From: a virus
Reading direction: 5' to 3' (one strand)
Virus record (IMG/VR): IMGVR_UViG_3300037316_000073
Span: 1-45,170 of that record
DNA length: 45,170 nucleotides
Shown: positions 8,792-17,177 of the stretch, piece by piece
Layout of the letters: each line of letters begins with the position of its first letter
Position numbering within the stretch: the stretch's first letter is position 1
The notes under the pieces: model-generated
What the model was told of the DNA's origin: nothing
The model's input: the letters and a program-made list of their open reading frames with translations, nothing else
Database searches by the model: none
Program-made: the position numbers and the translations under genes

Positions 8792-9406
8792 ATGTTGAAT
8801 ATCACAGTCACCACATGCTCTCGGATGATCGATCTGGATGATTATCGTGTAGGGGATGTGATCATTGACGATATCGCAAATTCGTTGTCGAAACAATGTC
8901 GCTACAACGGCAACATACCGGGCAAAGCCATATACAGCGTGGCAGAGCACGCGCCGTACGTAGCTCGTCTAGCCAAGCTCTACATCCTTCAGCACGAAGC
9001 GCCGTTCATCGAACAGTGGAGCAATGACGACAAGGCAATGTGCTGCCTTGGCGCCGTCTGTCATGACAATCCGGAGTACATTACTGGCGATATCACCCGT
9101 CCGATCAAGCGTCATATCTCCAACTTCAGAGAGATTGAAGCTGTGATTACGCCAATCATGGAGAAGGCTTTCGGGATAGAACTGACTGACGAAATGCATG
9201 CAGTCATCAAACGTGCCGACGACGTTATGGCTGATATCGAGATGCGCTATTTCTTTCCCTGGAAGGTAATGGGCAAGGCGCCATCCGAATATCGTCTGAC
9301 AGATTTTTCCGGCGTGAGCAAGCCGGGTCTACCACCAAGCAAAGCGAAGAGGTTATTCATGGTTGCGTTCAATAAGGCGATTGCCGGGAAGTGGACGGAA
9401 CTATGA
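8792..9406 (+). CDS. HD-domain phosphohydrolase (YfbR-like 5'-deoxynucleotidase)
   Basis: The 204-aa protein shows the HD-domain metal ligands: His in YSVAEHAPYVA, the His-Asp pair in AVCHDNPEYITGDITRP, and a later Asp in IKRADDVMADIEMRYF. This arrangement matches YfbR-type phosphohydrolases that remove phosphate from deoxynucleoside monophosphates. A role in adjusting the dNTP pool fits the surrounding nucleotide genes. I prefer ATG 8792 because a promoter overlaps the upstream GTG 8750; ATG 8825 is another option. The methyltransferase gene starts in its stop (ATGA). Confidence 0.8.
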   Translation: MLNITVTTCSRMIDLDDYRVGDVIIDDIANSLSKQCRYNGNIPGKAIYSVAEHAPYVARLAKLYILQHEAPFIEQWSNDDKAMCCLGAVCHDNPEYITGDITRPIKRHISNFREIEAVITPIMEKAFGIELTDEMHAVIKRADDVMADIEMRYFFPWKVMGKAPSEYRLTDFSGVSKPGLPPSKAKRLFMVAFNKAIAGKWTEL

Positions 9407-10077
9407 ACCTGGAAGAATTTAACGAGTATCGTCGAACGCTGAATGTTTCCGATCCTGCCGTAATTAACCTTGGCTACGAAAAGATCGCTCGTGATCTGTA
9501 TCCAAGTCCGGAGTGGATTGGATATTCGCTCTTAAACGCGAAGGTTATCCCAAAGAACTACGTGATATGGGAGCCGGCGGCTGGTAATGGTGTACTAGCA
9601 AATGCTGCCAGAGAAAGTGGCTATGACGTAGTATCTTCAGATATTCATCCCAATTGGGTTGTCAACGATTTCACTTTCGATTTTCTAAAACTAAAAACCG
9701 GAGAAATACCATACGGCAAGCTGCAAAACTGCAATCGACTGGCTATTTGGACAAACCCACCGTTCGGAGATCGCTGCAAGCTTGCTGAGAAGTTTATCGA
9801 GCACGCGATAGAGCTGACCGAGCCGATGCTTGGCATGGTCGTAATGCTCGGGCGCAGTGACTTCGACTTCGCTCGTAGCCGCAGGCATCTGTTCGGGGAG
9901 AGCCCGATATTTGCTGGTCGCTTGAACATGTCAAAGCGTCCACGTTGGATTGCCGGCACCACCGGAGCACCACGTTTTAACTACTCTTGGTATTTTTGGG
10001 ATTGGCAGAAAAACCCGAAAGAAAACCCGATTGTTTTGTACGACTACTACAATGGGAAAGATGACGATGACGATTGA
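9403..10077 (+). CDS. DNA N6-adenine methyltransferase-like protein
   Basis: The 224-aa product has an AdoMet-binding motif I (WEPAAGNGVLA, about residues 47-57) and a catalytic motif IV (TNPPFG, about 120-125), in the order seen in gamma-type N6-adenine methyltransferases. These methylate adenine in DNA, which in phages commonly shields the genome from restriction. No clear target-recognition domain is visible, so the specificity cannot be guessed. ATG 9403 overlaps the preceding stop. The C-terminus ends in a run of aspartates, which may partly be a by-product of overlap with the next start region. Confidence 0.78.
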   Translation: MNLEEFNEYRRTLNVSDPAVINLGYEKIARDLYPSPEWIGYSLLNAKVIPKNYVIWEPAAGNGVLANAARESGYDVVSSDIHPNWVVNDFTFDFLKLKTGEIPYGKLQNCNRLAIWTNPPFGDRCKLAEKFIEHAIELTEPMLGMVVMLGRSDFDFARSRRHLFGESPIFAGRLNMSKRPRWIAGTTGAPRFNYSWYFWDWQKNPKENPIVLYDYYNGKDDDDD

Positions 10078-11668
10078 GAAAAAGCCATACAAGGATTATA
10101 CCTTGTTCGAACTGATTGAGCTTGAAGAAGAGCTTGGTAGCGAGCGTCAAGTCTGCAAATTCTTGGAGTGTCCGCGTTCGTCGTTTCAGAACCACATAGC
10201 TGAACTCAAGGCGGAGGCTTTCAAGGATCGACCGCAGAAGGCAGCTGTTCGCATCGATCCACTGAAGACCGGAGTTAAGCGCTTCATCTTTACATCAGCC
10301 CAAGACTCAACCAACGTCTTCAAGCCGTTCCTTATCAATCTCCTCGCCTACGCCGACTATTGGGACGCGGACCTTCGCATCGGTGGCTTCACTTACAACA
10401 AGAAGCTGTTCGAGGATCACTCGAAATACCACGCCTATTTCGTCGAAGAAGTTCGTCCATATCTCTGCAACGATCGACTAGAGATTGGTCCAAATCTCGT
10501 ATTTCTCGGCGAGATGAACACTCTTCCGACTGCCGTGTCTCCGCTGAGTGGTCTTGAGGGCTATACCCAAAATCGCTCGGGTATCTTCCCGCATGCCAAG
10601 GTCCAGATGCAATCGATCGGGACGATAAAAGGGCAACGTCCGAAGACACTGGTTACGACAGGTTGCGTGACGCTGCCAAACTATGTGCCTAAGAAGGCGG
10701 GTATCAAGGCTGAGTTTCATCATATCCAAGGCGCCGTGTTTGTCGAGCTGATGCCGAACGGTGATCCTTTCATGCGTCACCTGATGGCAGATCACAATGG
10801 CAACTTCCAGGATTTAGACTGGCGCATGGACGATGGTGAGATCAGCTTCGGAAATCCAGTCGAAGCAATCACTCATGGTGACATTCATTGGGAGAATATG
10901 GATCGTACCACCGCCGGGCTTGTTTGGTTTAACGAGAAGGACACACTGGTCGACGTGTTGAAGCCACGCTTTCAGATTTTCCACGACACACTCGACTTCG
11001 ACAATCGCAGTCATCATCGTATTAAGGACTCGCATCATTTGTTCAAGATGCATGTTCGTGGTGACGATTCGATCGAAGAGAATATGATAGGTATCGGTGA
11101 TTTCCTTCTACAAACCTCGCGCGACTTCTCTCATTCGGTTGTTATTGAATCCAACCACGATCGTCATTATCTCAACTGGCTCAAGACGGCAGATTTTCGT
11201 CTTGATCCGGCGAATGCTCAATTGTTCCTTTGGGCTACGCTTGAGTGCTATAAGGCAATCGAAGCCGGCAATGATAAGTTCTCGATCTTCGAACACACTG
11301 TTCGTGAATATGGTCCGGAGTTGCTAAAGGATAAAGTGGAATTCGTTCGCGAGGACGGTTCCTTCGTCATCTGTGAGACGCCCGATCGCGCTGGTATCGA
11401 GAATGGTTTACACGGGCATCTCGGAGTCAACGGCTCGAAGGGCTCGGTAAAGGCTCTCACCAAGATCGGGCCTCGCACGAATAGCGCTCACACGCACTCG
11501 CCAACGATCATTGACGGCGCCTATTGTGCCGGCACTTATTCGAAACTCGATCTGGAATGGAACCGTGGGCCTAGCTCGTGGGCGCACGCCTGCATCGTCA
11601 CTTACCCGAACGGTAAGCGCACGATTGTTCAATTTTGTAACGGGATGTGGCGCGCTCCGCTCGACTAA
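10067..11668 (+). CDS. Calcineurin-like metallophosphoesterase with N-terminal HTH-like segment (T5 A1-like)
   Basis: The product is about 533 aa. The N-terminal 40 residues resemble a helix-turn-helix (ERQVCKFLECPRSSFQNHI). Further on are metal-ligand motifs in phosphoesterase order: HGDIHW (about 270), ESNHDRH (about 363, in place of GNHD) and SAHTHSP (about 473, in place of GHxH). The length and layout remind me of the phage T5 A1 protein, a pre-early factor tied to host DNA degradation and two-step DNA transfer; that link is an inference. I chose ATG 10067 because GGGAAAG sits 6 nt upstream; ATG 10052 and 10061 are in frame. It overlaps the methyltransferase end and is followed after 1 nt by a papain-like gene. 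Confidence 0.7.
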   Translation: MTIEKKPYKDYTLFELIELEEELGSERQVCKFLECPRSSFQNHIAELKAEAFKDRPQKAAVRIDPLKTGVKRFIFTSAQDSTNVFKPFLINLLAYADYWDADLRIGGFTYNKKLFEDHSKYHAYFVEEVRPYLCNDRLEIGPNLVFLGEMNTLPTAVSPLSGLEGYTQNRSGIFPHAKVQMQSIGTIKGQRPKTLVTTGCVTLPNYVPKKAGIKAEFHHIQGAVFVELMPNGDPFMRHLMADHNGNFQDLDWRMDDGEISFGNPVEAITHGDIHWENMDRTTAGLVWFNEKDTLVDVLKPRFQIFHDTLDFDNRSHHRIKDSHHLFKMHVRGDDSIEENMIGIGDFLLQTSRDFSHSVVIESNHDRHYLNWLKTADFRLDPANAQLFLWATLECYKAIEAGNDKFSIFEHTVREYGPELLKDKVEFVREDGSFVICETPDRAGIENGLHGHLGVNGSKGSVKALTKIGPRTNSAHTHSPTIIDGAYCAGTYSKLDLEWNRGPSSWAHACIVTYPNGKRTIVQFCNGMWRAPLD

Positions 11669-11669
11669 T

Positions 11670-12140
11670 ATGATCGCCCTTCAATTCTCAACTCATACAG
11701 GACTAGCATCACTAGCGATCCGCAGCTTCACTAGAGGCTGGGTGACTCATGTTGACTGTGTGCTGCCGGATGGACGCCTATATGGCGCGCGTATGCATGG
11801 AGGCGTCCAGGCACGTTTGCCGGACTATACCAAATTCAAGCAAACAAAAATTCTCTATCTTCAGACGACGCGCGAACAAGAGAACGCCTTTTATAGCTTC
11901 CTGGATGCACAATTAGGTAAGCCGTACGATTGGACGGCGATATTCGCCTTTGTCGTCAATCGTGATTGGCGTGAGGATGATAGCTGGTTTTGCTCCGAGT
12001 TGATCATAGCTGCCTTAGAGTTCGCCAAGATTATTCGCAAGCTTTCAACGTCCTCGAACAGAGTAACACCTGAAATGGGTATGTTCATGATTTCGGCGAT
12101 CTGTATCGATCCGCCCGGTTTTGTGGAAGCAGTCTTTTGA
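11670..12140 (+). CDS. Permuted NlpC/P60 (YiiX-type) cysteine hydrolase
   Basis: The 156-aa product has the circularly permuted papain-like arrangement: an early His in GWVTHVDCVL, then GKPYDWTAIF and the nucleophile Cys in DSWFCSELIIAALE. The YiiX/YaeF family includes peptidases and lipid or peptide amidases. In phages such proteins are seen in both virion and early modules, so the substrate is unclear. ATG 11670 lies 1 nt after the previous stop. The polymerase gene starts at TTG inside its own stop (TTGA). The location in the replication block argues against a plain lysis role. Confidence 0.75.
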   Translation: MIALQFSTHTGLASLAIRSFTRGWVTHVDCVLPDGRLYGARMHGGVQARLPDYTKFKQTKILYLQTTREQENAFYSFLDAQLGKPYDWTAIFAFVVNRDWREDDSWFCSELIIAALEFAKIIRKLSTSSNRVTPEMGMFMISAICIDPPGFVEAVF

Positions 12141-14305
12141 TCAACACCAACTTCGCCTACGATACGCTTGTCTATGATTTGGAATCGGACGGTTTACTAG
12201 ACCGGCTGACGCGTATCCATAGCCTTATCATTCGTCATTATGAGACCGGCGATGTTTATGTGTTCCGCAGAAACAAGACGGAAGATACGATTATAAACGG
12301 CGTGCGCATGCTTGAGCGCGCGAAAGTCCGTGTCGGACATAATGTCATTGCTTTCGACGAAGAAGCCATCAAGCTAGTCTATCCGGATTATAACCCGCAA
12401 GGAAAATTGCGCGACACCCTGCCTATGGTCCGCATGCTGTTTGCCGATCAGAAGGATAAGGATTTTCGTCTATGGGAGCGCAACCAGCTCCCTGGTCAGT
12501 TGATCGGTGCCAATACCCTAAAAGCATGGGGCTATCGCGTTGGGCTTAACAAAGGTGACTATGCCGATGATAAAGCCGCCGAGGCTAAGGAAAAAGGCAT
12601 CACTGATCCTGACGAGATAATTCAATACGTTTGGGGCTCCTGGAATCAGGAGATGGAGGATTACTGTGAGCTTGACGTTGATGTGAATGTTGCATTGTGG
12701 GCGAAGTGTTTGCGCGCGCAATGGCCCGAGCCATCGATTGTATTTCAGCATCAGGCGCACAGCTTGTGGTCGGACGCAGAGAAGAACGGTATATATTTTA
12801 GGAAAGAGGAAGCGGAAAAGCTCGCCGAGGAAATCAAGGTCGAAGCAGAGAAGTTAGGTAAGATCGCGATCGAGCATTATGGGGTTTGGTTCGCGCCTGG
12901 GAAAAAGTACATCGTAGCGCCACTATGGGACGATCCCGGTGGCGTCAACAAGAAGAAAAAATATCCCGAGCCGCGTAAGAAATGGGGCGAGGATTTGTCT
13001 CGCTCGATTTGGGGCGAGATATGCATTCCTAAAAAGTCGCTGAAATTCAAGGACCCGAACCGTGGCGATCGGTTCGAAGGCGCAGCTTTCTGTCCGATTG
13101 TCTATAAGGAGTTCAAACCGACTTCACGCCAGATGATCATTGACCGTTTTACGGTGATCTATAACTGGAAGCCGTTCGAAGACGATTTCACCGAGAAGGG
13201 TAATCCGGAAATCAATGACGAAGTGCTCCGCAACCTGATTGGGAAGATTCCCATGGCTGAGGAGCTGGCGGAAGTCTTCTATCTTAACAAACGACTAGGA
13301 CAGATCGCGACCGGTAAAGAGGCGTGGCTAAAACACGTCGATGCGGAGGGAAAAATTCACCCACGCTTCAACGTCGGCGCAACGTTGTCTGGTCGTGTCG
13401 CGCATTCTAATCCCAACATCGGTCAAGTCCCGCGCGTCGTTAAAGTCGACGTGAAAAACAAGGATGGCTCACTTAACAAAAAGGTTTTAGGACCGGACGG
13501 TAAACCAATTGCCGCCTGCTTTGATGCGAATGGTGAGTTCAAAAAGAAGGTTGTCTTAAAGGGTAGAAAAGGCAAGCACGGCTGGGATTGTCGCCATCTG
13601 TTTTATGTGCCTCCGGAATGGGGCATCATGGTTGGTTGCGATCTAGCCGGTATCGAGCTGCGCTGTCTCGCCAATCTCGCGCAGCCGTTCGACGACGGCG
13701 TGCTGATCGATATCATCCTGAATGGTGACATTCACGCCATCAACCAAGCTGCCGCCGGCCTCGATAATCGCGATCAAGCCAAGACACTGATCTACGCGCT
13801 GATCTATGGTGGCGGAGATCGTAAGCTCGGAGCCATCGTCCAGCCGCTCGCCGACGAAGAGACGCAGCGCAAGCTTGGCGCTGAGATGCGCGCTCGACTG
13901 ATGCTCAACGTGCCGTCGCTGCGCTTCGCCGTTGAGTGGGTGAAGAAACATGCCTCAAAAGGGATTTTACCAGGACTCGACGGTCGTCGTCTGTTCGTCC
14001 GCTCGCCGCACTCGGCGCTCAATTTGAAATTGCAAAGCGACGCGACGCTGATTGCGCAGAAGTGGGGTTTGCTGTGCGAAGAAAGCTTGCTCGATATGGG
14101 CTTGGAGCATTCCTGGAACGGTGACTTTGTATTTCTTATGTGGGTCCATGATGAAATACAGATTGCTCTTCGTCATGGTGTCGATGTTGCAGAAGTTGAG
14201 ACTCGCTTGACCGACGCCGCAGCTAAAGCAGGGCTGTATTTCGGGTACGTTTGCCCGGTCGCGGCTGAAGCAAAGCATGGAGCTGATTGGGCGATCACGC
14301 ACTAG
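12137..14305 (+). CDS. T7-type family A DNA polymerase with 3'-5' exonuclease domain
   Basis: The 722-aa protein aligns by eye along its whole length with T7 gp5 (704 aa). The N-terminal DEDD exonuclease domain has the DxE pair (YDLESDG). Motif A is GCDLAGIELRCLA (about 500), followed by ILNGDIHAINQ, NRDQAKTLIYALIYGGGD, LDGRRLFVRSPHSALN and motif C WVHDEIQIA (about 670). Residues about 250-335 correspond to the T7 thumb insertion that binds thioredoxin (FAPGKKYIVAPL ... EFKPTSRQ). This is the replicative polymerase. Its start is TTG 12137, overlapping the previous stop, with TGGAAGC about 7 nt upstream. A GIY-YIG endonuclease gene follows with its own promoter at the junction. Confidence 0.95.
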   Translation: MINTNFAYDTLVYDLESDGLLDRLTRIHSLIIRHYETGDVYVFRRNKTEDTIINGVRMLERAKVRVGHNVIAFDEEAIKLVYPDYNPQGKLRDTLPMVRMLFADQKDKDFRLWERNQLPGQLIGANTLKAWGYRVGLNKGDYADDKAAEAKEKGITDPDEIIQYVWGSWNQEMEDYCELDVDVNVALWAKCLRAQWPEPSIVFQHQAHSLWSDAEKNGIYFRKEEAEKLAEEIKVEAEKLGKIAIEHYGVWFAPGKKYIVAPLWDDPGGVNKKKKYPEPRKKWGEDLSRSIWGEICIPKKSLKFKDPNRGDRFEGAAFCPIVYKEFKPTSRQMIIDRFTVIYNWKPFEDDFTEKGNPEINDEVLRNLIGKIPMAEELAEVFYLNKRLGQIATGKEAWLKHVDAEGKIHPRFNVGATLSGRVAHSNPNIGQVPRVVKVDVKNKDGSLNKKVLGPDGKPIAACFDANGEFKKKVVLKGRKGKHGWDCRHLFYVPPEWGIMVGCDLAGIELRCLANLAQPFDDGVLIDIILNGDIHAINQAAAGLDNRDQAKTLIYALIYGGGDRKLGAIVQPLADEETQRKLGAEMRARLMLNVPSLRFAVEWVKKHASKGILPGLDGRRLFVRSPHSALNLKLQSDATLIAQKWGLLCEESLLDMGLEHSWNGDFVFLMWVHDEIQIALRHGVDVAEVETRLTDAAAKAGLYFGYVCPVAAEAKHGADWAITH

Positions 14306-14315
14306 CATGTAGTGC

Positions 14316-14344
14316 TTGACAGATTAACCACGATGTGCTACGAC
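14316..14344 (+). promoter_or_regulatory. Promoter at the polymerase/GIY-YIG junction
   Basis: TTGACA at 14316-14321, 17 nt, TACGAC at 14339-14344, with TGC in front of the -10. The predicted start near 14351 would give an almost leaderless message for the GIY-YIG gene at ATG 14354. GCTACGAC is close to the Caulobacter consensus GCTANAWC. Confidence 0.6.
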
Positions 14345-14353
14345 AGACAAATA

Positions 14354-14983
14354 ATGCCGATCACGATTTACGTCATTGAGAACGGTGTCAATGACAAGAA
14401 ATATGTAGGGCAGACTTGCGGACCTGTTGATAACAGGTTCCGACAGCATTGCACTAAAAATGGCTGCACAGCCATCTATCGAGCTATCACAAAGCACGGT
14501 AGAGAACAATTTTCGATCCGTACGCTTTTCGTCTGTCCAGACGATCAAGCGTATGCAGACGAGATGGAGTGTTGCGCGATCAAGGTATTCGGAACGACGG
14601 TCCCGAATGGTTACAATCTTCAAGAAGGTGGATCGAATGGAAAGCACTCCATAAAGACAAAGGAGAAAATGTCAGCTACCGCAATGGGACATGAGGTTTC
14701 AATTGAAACGAGAGCAAAATTAGCATCTGCTAATATTGGAAATAAACATGCTCTTGGATTCAAGCCATCAACTGAAACTAGAGCTAAAATGGCGGCAGCT
14801 CAGAGAGGTAATAAAAATCAACTTGGACTAAAACGATCGCCAGAGACTTTGATAAAGATGGCAGCAGCTCAACGAGACAAGAAGTGTTCAGCTGCCACAG
14901 CCGCTAAAATATCAGCATCACTGGTTAACTACCACAAAAACAAGAAAAAGAAGACAACAAACGATGCGCGTACTTACATTTGA
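14354..14983 (+). CDS. GIY-YIG homing endonuclease 1 with NUMOD3-like repeats
   Basis: The 209-aa product opens with the GIY-YIG nuclease core (IYVIENGVNDKKYVGQT, then FRQHC and an Arg-containing helix) and continues with three or more copies of a DNA-binding repeat (SIETRAKLASANIGNKH, STETRAKMAAAQRGNKN, SPETLIKMAAAQR), the NUMOD3 pattern. Such enzymes cut one strand or both at a homing site in related phages. The gene lies between the polymerase and the 3'-5' exonuclease and overlaps the start of the latter by 20 nt. The A-rich 3' half contrasts with the neighbours. A second paralogue lies at 15587. Confidence 0.9.
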   Translation: MPITIYVIENGVNDKKYVGQTCGPVDNRFRQHCTKNGCTAIYRAITKHGREQFSIRTLFVCPDDQAYADEMECCAIKVFGTTVPNGYNLQEGGSNGKHSIKTKEKMSATAMGHEVSIETRAKLASANIGNKHALGFKPSTETRAKMAAAQRGNKNQLGLKRSPETLIKMAAAQRDKKCSAATAAKISASLVNYHKNKKKKTTNDARTYI

Positions 14984-15584
14984 CTGTGAGACTACAGGGT
15001 TGGAAGTTAACACTAATAACCTTTTAGCAGAAACTAACGATTATCCCTTATCCATCGCCGCGTTTCTGTATGATATGGATAAGATTGGTGAGACCTTCGA
15101 GCTAATGAAGGTTGAGCCAGATAGCATGCTTGCGTGCTATTTCAATTATGGGATCGACAACAAACCCGATGCACAGCGCATCAATGGAATAACGAGAGAG
15201 AAGCTAGATACGTTTGGCCTGTCGCCGCATGAAATCCTGCCTCTCTTCGCTGAATTCCTGGACAAGGCCGATCGCATAGTTGGACACAACGTCAAGTATG
15301 ACGCCGACATAATGCGCATCGCTTTTGCGCGCGCCGGATGGGAAGGAGACCCGTTCGAAGGACGTGATCTATACTGCACGTGCCGCGAGGCACGCACAGT
15401 TTGCAAAATACCAAAGTATCGCATGGATCATGCTGAAGATTGGAAGCTCCCGAAACTGATCGAGGCTTACAAGTTTTTCTTTGGTGATGGTTTCAATGGC
15501 GCGCACGGCGCCGTCAATGACACGAAAGCAGCGTTTGACGTGTATCTCGCGCTGCAAGGCAAGAAAGCAAAGGTTCAAGGTTAG
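14964..15584 (+). CDS. DnaQ-like 3'-5' exonuclease (DEDDh)
   Basis: The 206-aa protein shows ExoI DxE (TFDCETTGLE), ExoII (GHNVKYDADIM) and ExoIII with His and Asp (AHGAVNDTKAA). These are the metal-binding acidic residues of DEDDh exonucleases such as the DnaQ/epsilon proofreading subunit. It may proofread for the polymerase (which has its own exonuclease domain) or trim nucleic acids during replication. It lies between two GIY-YIG genes. Its start overlaps the first, and the second begins 2 nt after its stop. Confidence 0.9.
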   Translation: MRVLTFDCETTGLEVNTNNLLAETNDYPLSIAAFLYDMDKIGETFELMKVEPDSMLACYFNYGIDNKPDAQRINGITREKLDTFGLSPHEILPLFAEFLDKADRIVGHNVKYDADIMRIAFARAGWEGDPFEGRDLYCTCREARTVCKIPKYRMDHAEDWKLPKLIEAYKFFFGDGFNGAHGAVNDTKAAFDVYLALQGKKAKVQG

Positions 15585-15586
15585 TG

Positions 15587-16081
15587 ATGCCGATTACAGT
15601 TTACATGATCGAGAATACCGTCAACGATAAGAAGTACATAGGGCAAACCTGTGATACTATAAAGAAGAGATTTGCCGATCATTGTAAGCCAAGTCAAAAT
15701 GCTGTCATTGCTGATGCTGTGCGTAAATATGGTAGGGATAGTTTTTCGATCTGTGCGCTCTTTGTTTGTCCAGATGACCATGACTACGCCAATCAAATGG
15801 AGCGTCGTGCGATTGAAATTTACGGAACGTTAGCACCAAATGGCTACAATCTCATGGATGGCGGTTCATTAAACGGAAGACATTCCGAGGAAACTATCTT
15901 GAAAATGAAGGAGGCTAGAAAGACAAATCGGCCTAATTATAGACATTCCGATAAAACCAAGCAGAAAATGTCGGAGACCAGAAAAGGTAAGCCTAATGGC
16001 TTGCTAGGGTACAAGCATAGAGAAGATTCTAAGCAAAAAATGTCAGAGTCTCAGAAGAGAAGACATCAGAATGTCGCTTGA
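15587..16081 (+). CDS. GIY-YIG homing endonuclease 2
   Basis: The 164-aa protein has the GIY-YIG core (VYMIENTVNDKKYIGQT; FADHC; YGTLAPNGYN) and two or three C-terminal repeats (HSEETILKMKEAR, HSDKTKQKMSETRKGKPNG, HREDSKQKMSESQ). It is a clear paralogue of the gene at 14354, differing mainly in the number of DNA-binding repeats. It starts at ATG 15587 (GTG 15584 also possible) and ends 10 nt inside the Cas4-like nuclease gene. By family knowledge it is a site-specific homing nuclease. Confidence 0.88.
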   Translation: MPITVYMIENTVNDKKYIGQTCDTIKKRFADHCKPSQNAVIADAVRKYGRDSFSICALFVCPDDHDYANQMERRAIEIYGTLAPNGYNLMDGGSLNGRHSEETILKMKEARKTNRPNYRHSDKTKQKMSETRKGKPNGLLGYKHREDSKQKMSESQKRRHQNVA

Positions 16082-17159
16082 TTTTGAATCCATCTTTCAC
16101 AACTACGTTCAAGCTAATAAGCGCGTCTTCTCTCATGATCGAAGCAAAACGCTCGGTGCTTCGGAAACCTTTAGCTGTCTACGCCGTTCTTGGTTTACTA
16201 AATTTGGCGAAGCTGCTGGTTTCATTCAGGATGAAGATGAAGCTGAGCGCTCTTGGGGGGCTATGGAGCGTGGTAACGTAATTGAGAATGCTTTCGTAGT
16301 TCCTGCCTTTCGACATTCTGATCTTGAGCTGCTTTATGCTGGCGAAGAACAGGAAACATTAGTTGATGGCTTGAACTCGGCAACGCTGGACGGACTGATC
16401 ACAGGCTTAAAATCTGACGCGCTGAAGAAATACGGTATCAATGATATTGAGTCTGACTGTATTGTGTTGGAGATAAAGTCGATTGATCCGCGCGTCTCTC
16501 TTGATGAAGAGAAAGCAGTTCACCATGGACAGGCGCAAGTCCAATTAGGCATCGTTCGAGCCTTAACTGAATTCAAGCCAGTATATGCCGTCATTATTTA
16601 CGTGGATGCCTCATTTCTCGACGTTATCTATCCTTTCGTCGTCAAGTACGATCCACTTAAATACAAGGCAGGTAAGACAAGAGCCCGCATTCTATTCGAG
16701 GAAGTTGGCGCCGATGGTTATCCCGGCGACATTCACCCGGAAGGCAAGCTCTCAGACGAGTGTCGCTACTGCCCCTGGTTCGGCGCGTGCTCGGCTGTCA
16801 CCAAGAATCTAATCCCAACGGAAGATGATTCTAAAAATCTCGACAGTGAGACGATTTCTCAAATGGAGGGGTTGATCTTTGAGCAAAGAAATGCTAAGAG
16901 ACTAGAAGAAGATGCGCACGAAGTTAATGAGTCTGTGAAGCAGCGCATCAAAGACATGCTAGTCGCTAACAGCACGAAGCGTATGCGCTCCCTGCCTAAG
17001 AAGAAAGGGAGCAACGAACCTACTTGGTCTGTTTCTTGGTCGTCGCTCGACGGTAAAGAGACGCTAGACAAAGATGCAGCCAAGGCCGCCGGCATTGACT
17101 TGCAGAAGTACATGAAGTCCGGCAACCCGTACGATCGTTTGACGATCACAACAAAGTAA
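16071..17159 (+). CDS. Cas4/RecB-like PD-(D/E)XK nuclease with Fe-S-type cysteines
   Basis: The 362-aa protein has a cysteine near the N-terminus (SETFSCLRRSWF), a nuclease core (CIVLEIKSID, the D/E-x-K element) and a C-terminal cysteine cluster (DECRYCPWFGACS). This layout matches Cas4/AddB-type exonucleases whose cysteines hold a 4Fe-4S cluster. Such phage enzymes process DNA ends in recombination or replication. The C-terminal 100 residues are a charged helical extension. It is followed after 18 nt, with a strong GAAGGAAAG Shine-Dalgarno, by the candidate ssDNA-binding protein, a common pairing. Confidence 0.82.
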   Translation: MSLDFESIFHNYVQANKRVFSHDRSKTLGASETFSCLRRSWFTKFGEAAGFIQDEDEAERSWGAMERGNVIENAFVVPAFRHSDLELLYAGEEQETLVDGLNSATLDGLITGLKSDALKKYGINDIESDCIVLEIKSIDPRVSLDEEKAVHHGQAQVQLGIVRALTEFKPVYAVIIYVDASFLDVIYPFVVKYDPLKYKAGKTRARILFEEVGADGYPGDIHPEGKLSDECRYCPWFGACSAVTKNLIPTEDDSKNLDSETISQMEGLIFEQRNAKRLEEDAHEVNESVKQRIKDMLVANSTKRMRSLPKKKGSNEPTWSVSWSSLDGKETLDKDAAKAAGIDLQKYMKSGNPYDRLTITTK

Positions 17160-17177
17160 CCCGAAGGAAAGATATCA

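Noticed and set aside
10478-11053. Long minus-strand open frames opposite the phosphoesterase and other plus-strand genes
   Set aside because: They are shadows of conserved coding sequence, with no ribosome-binding sites, no coupling and no recognisable domains.
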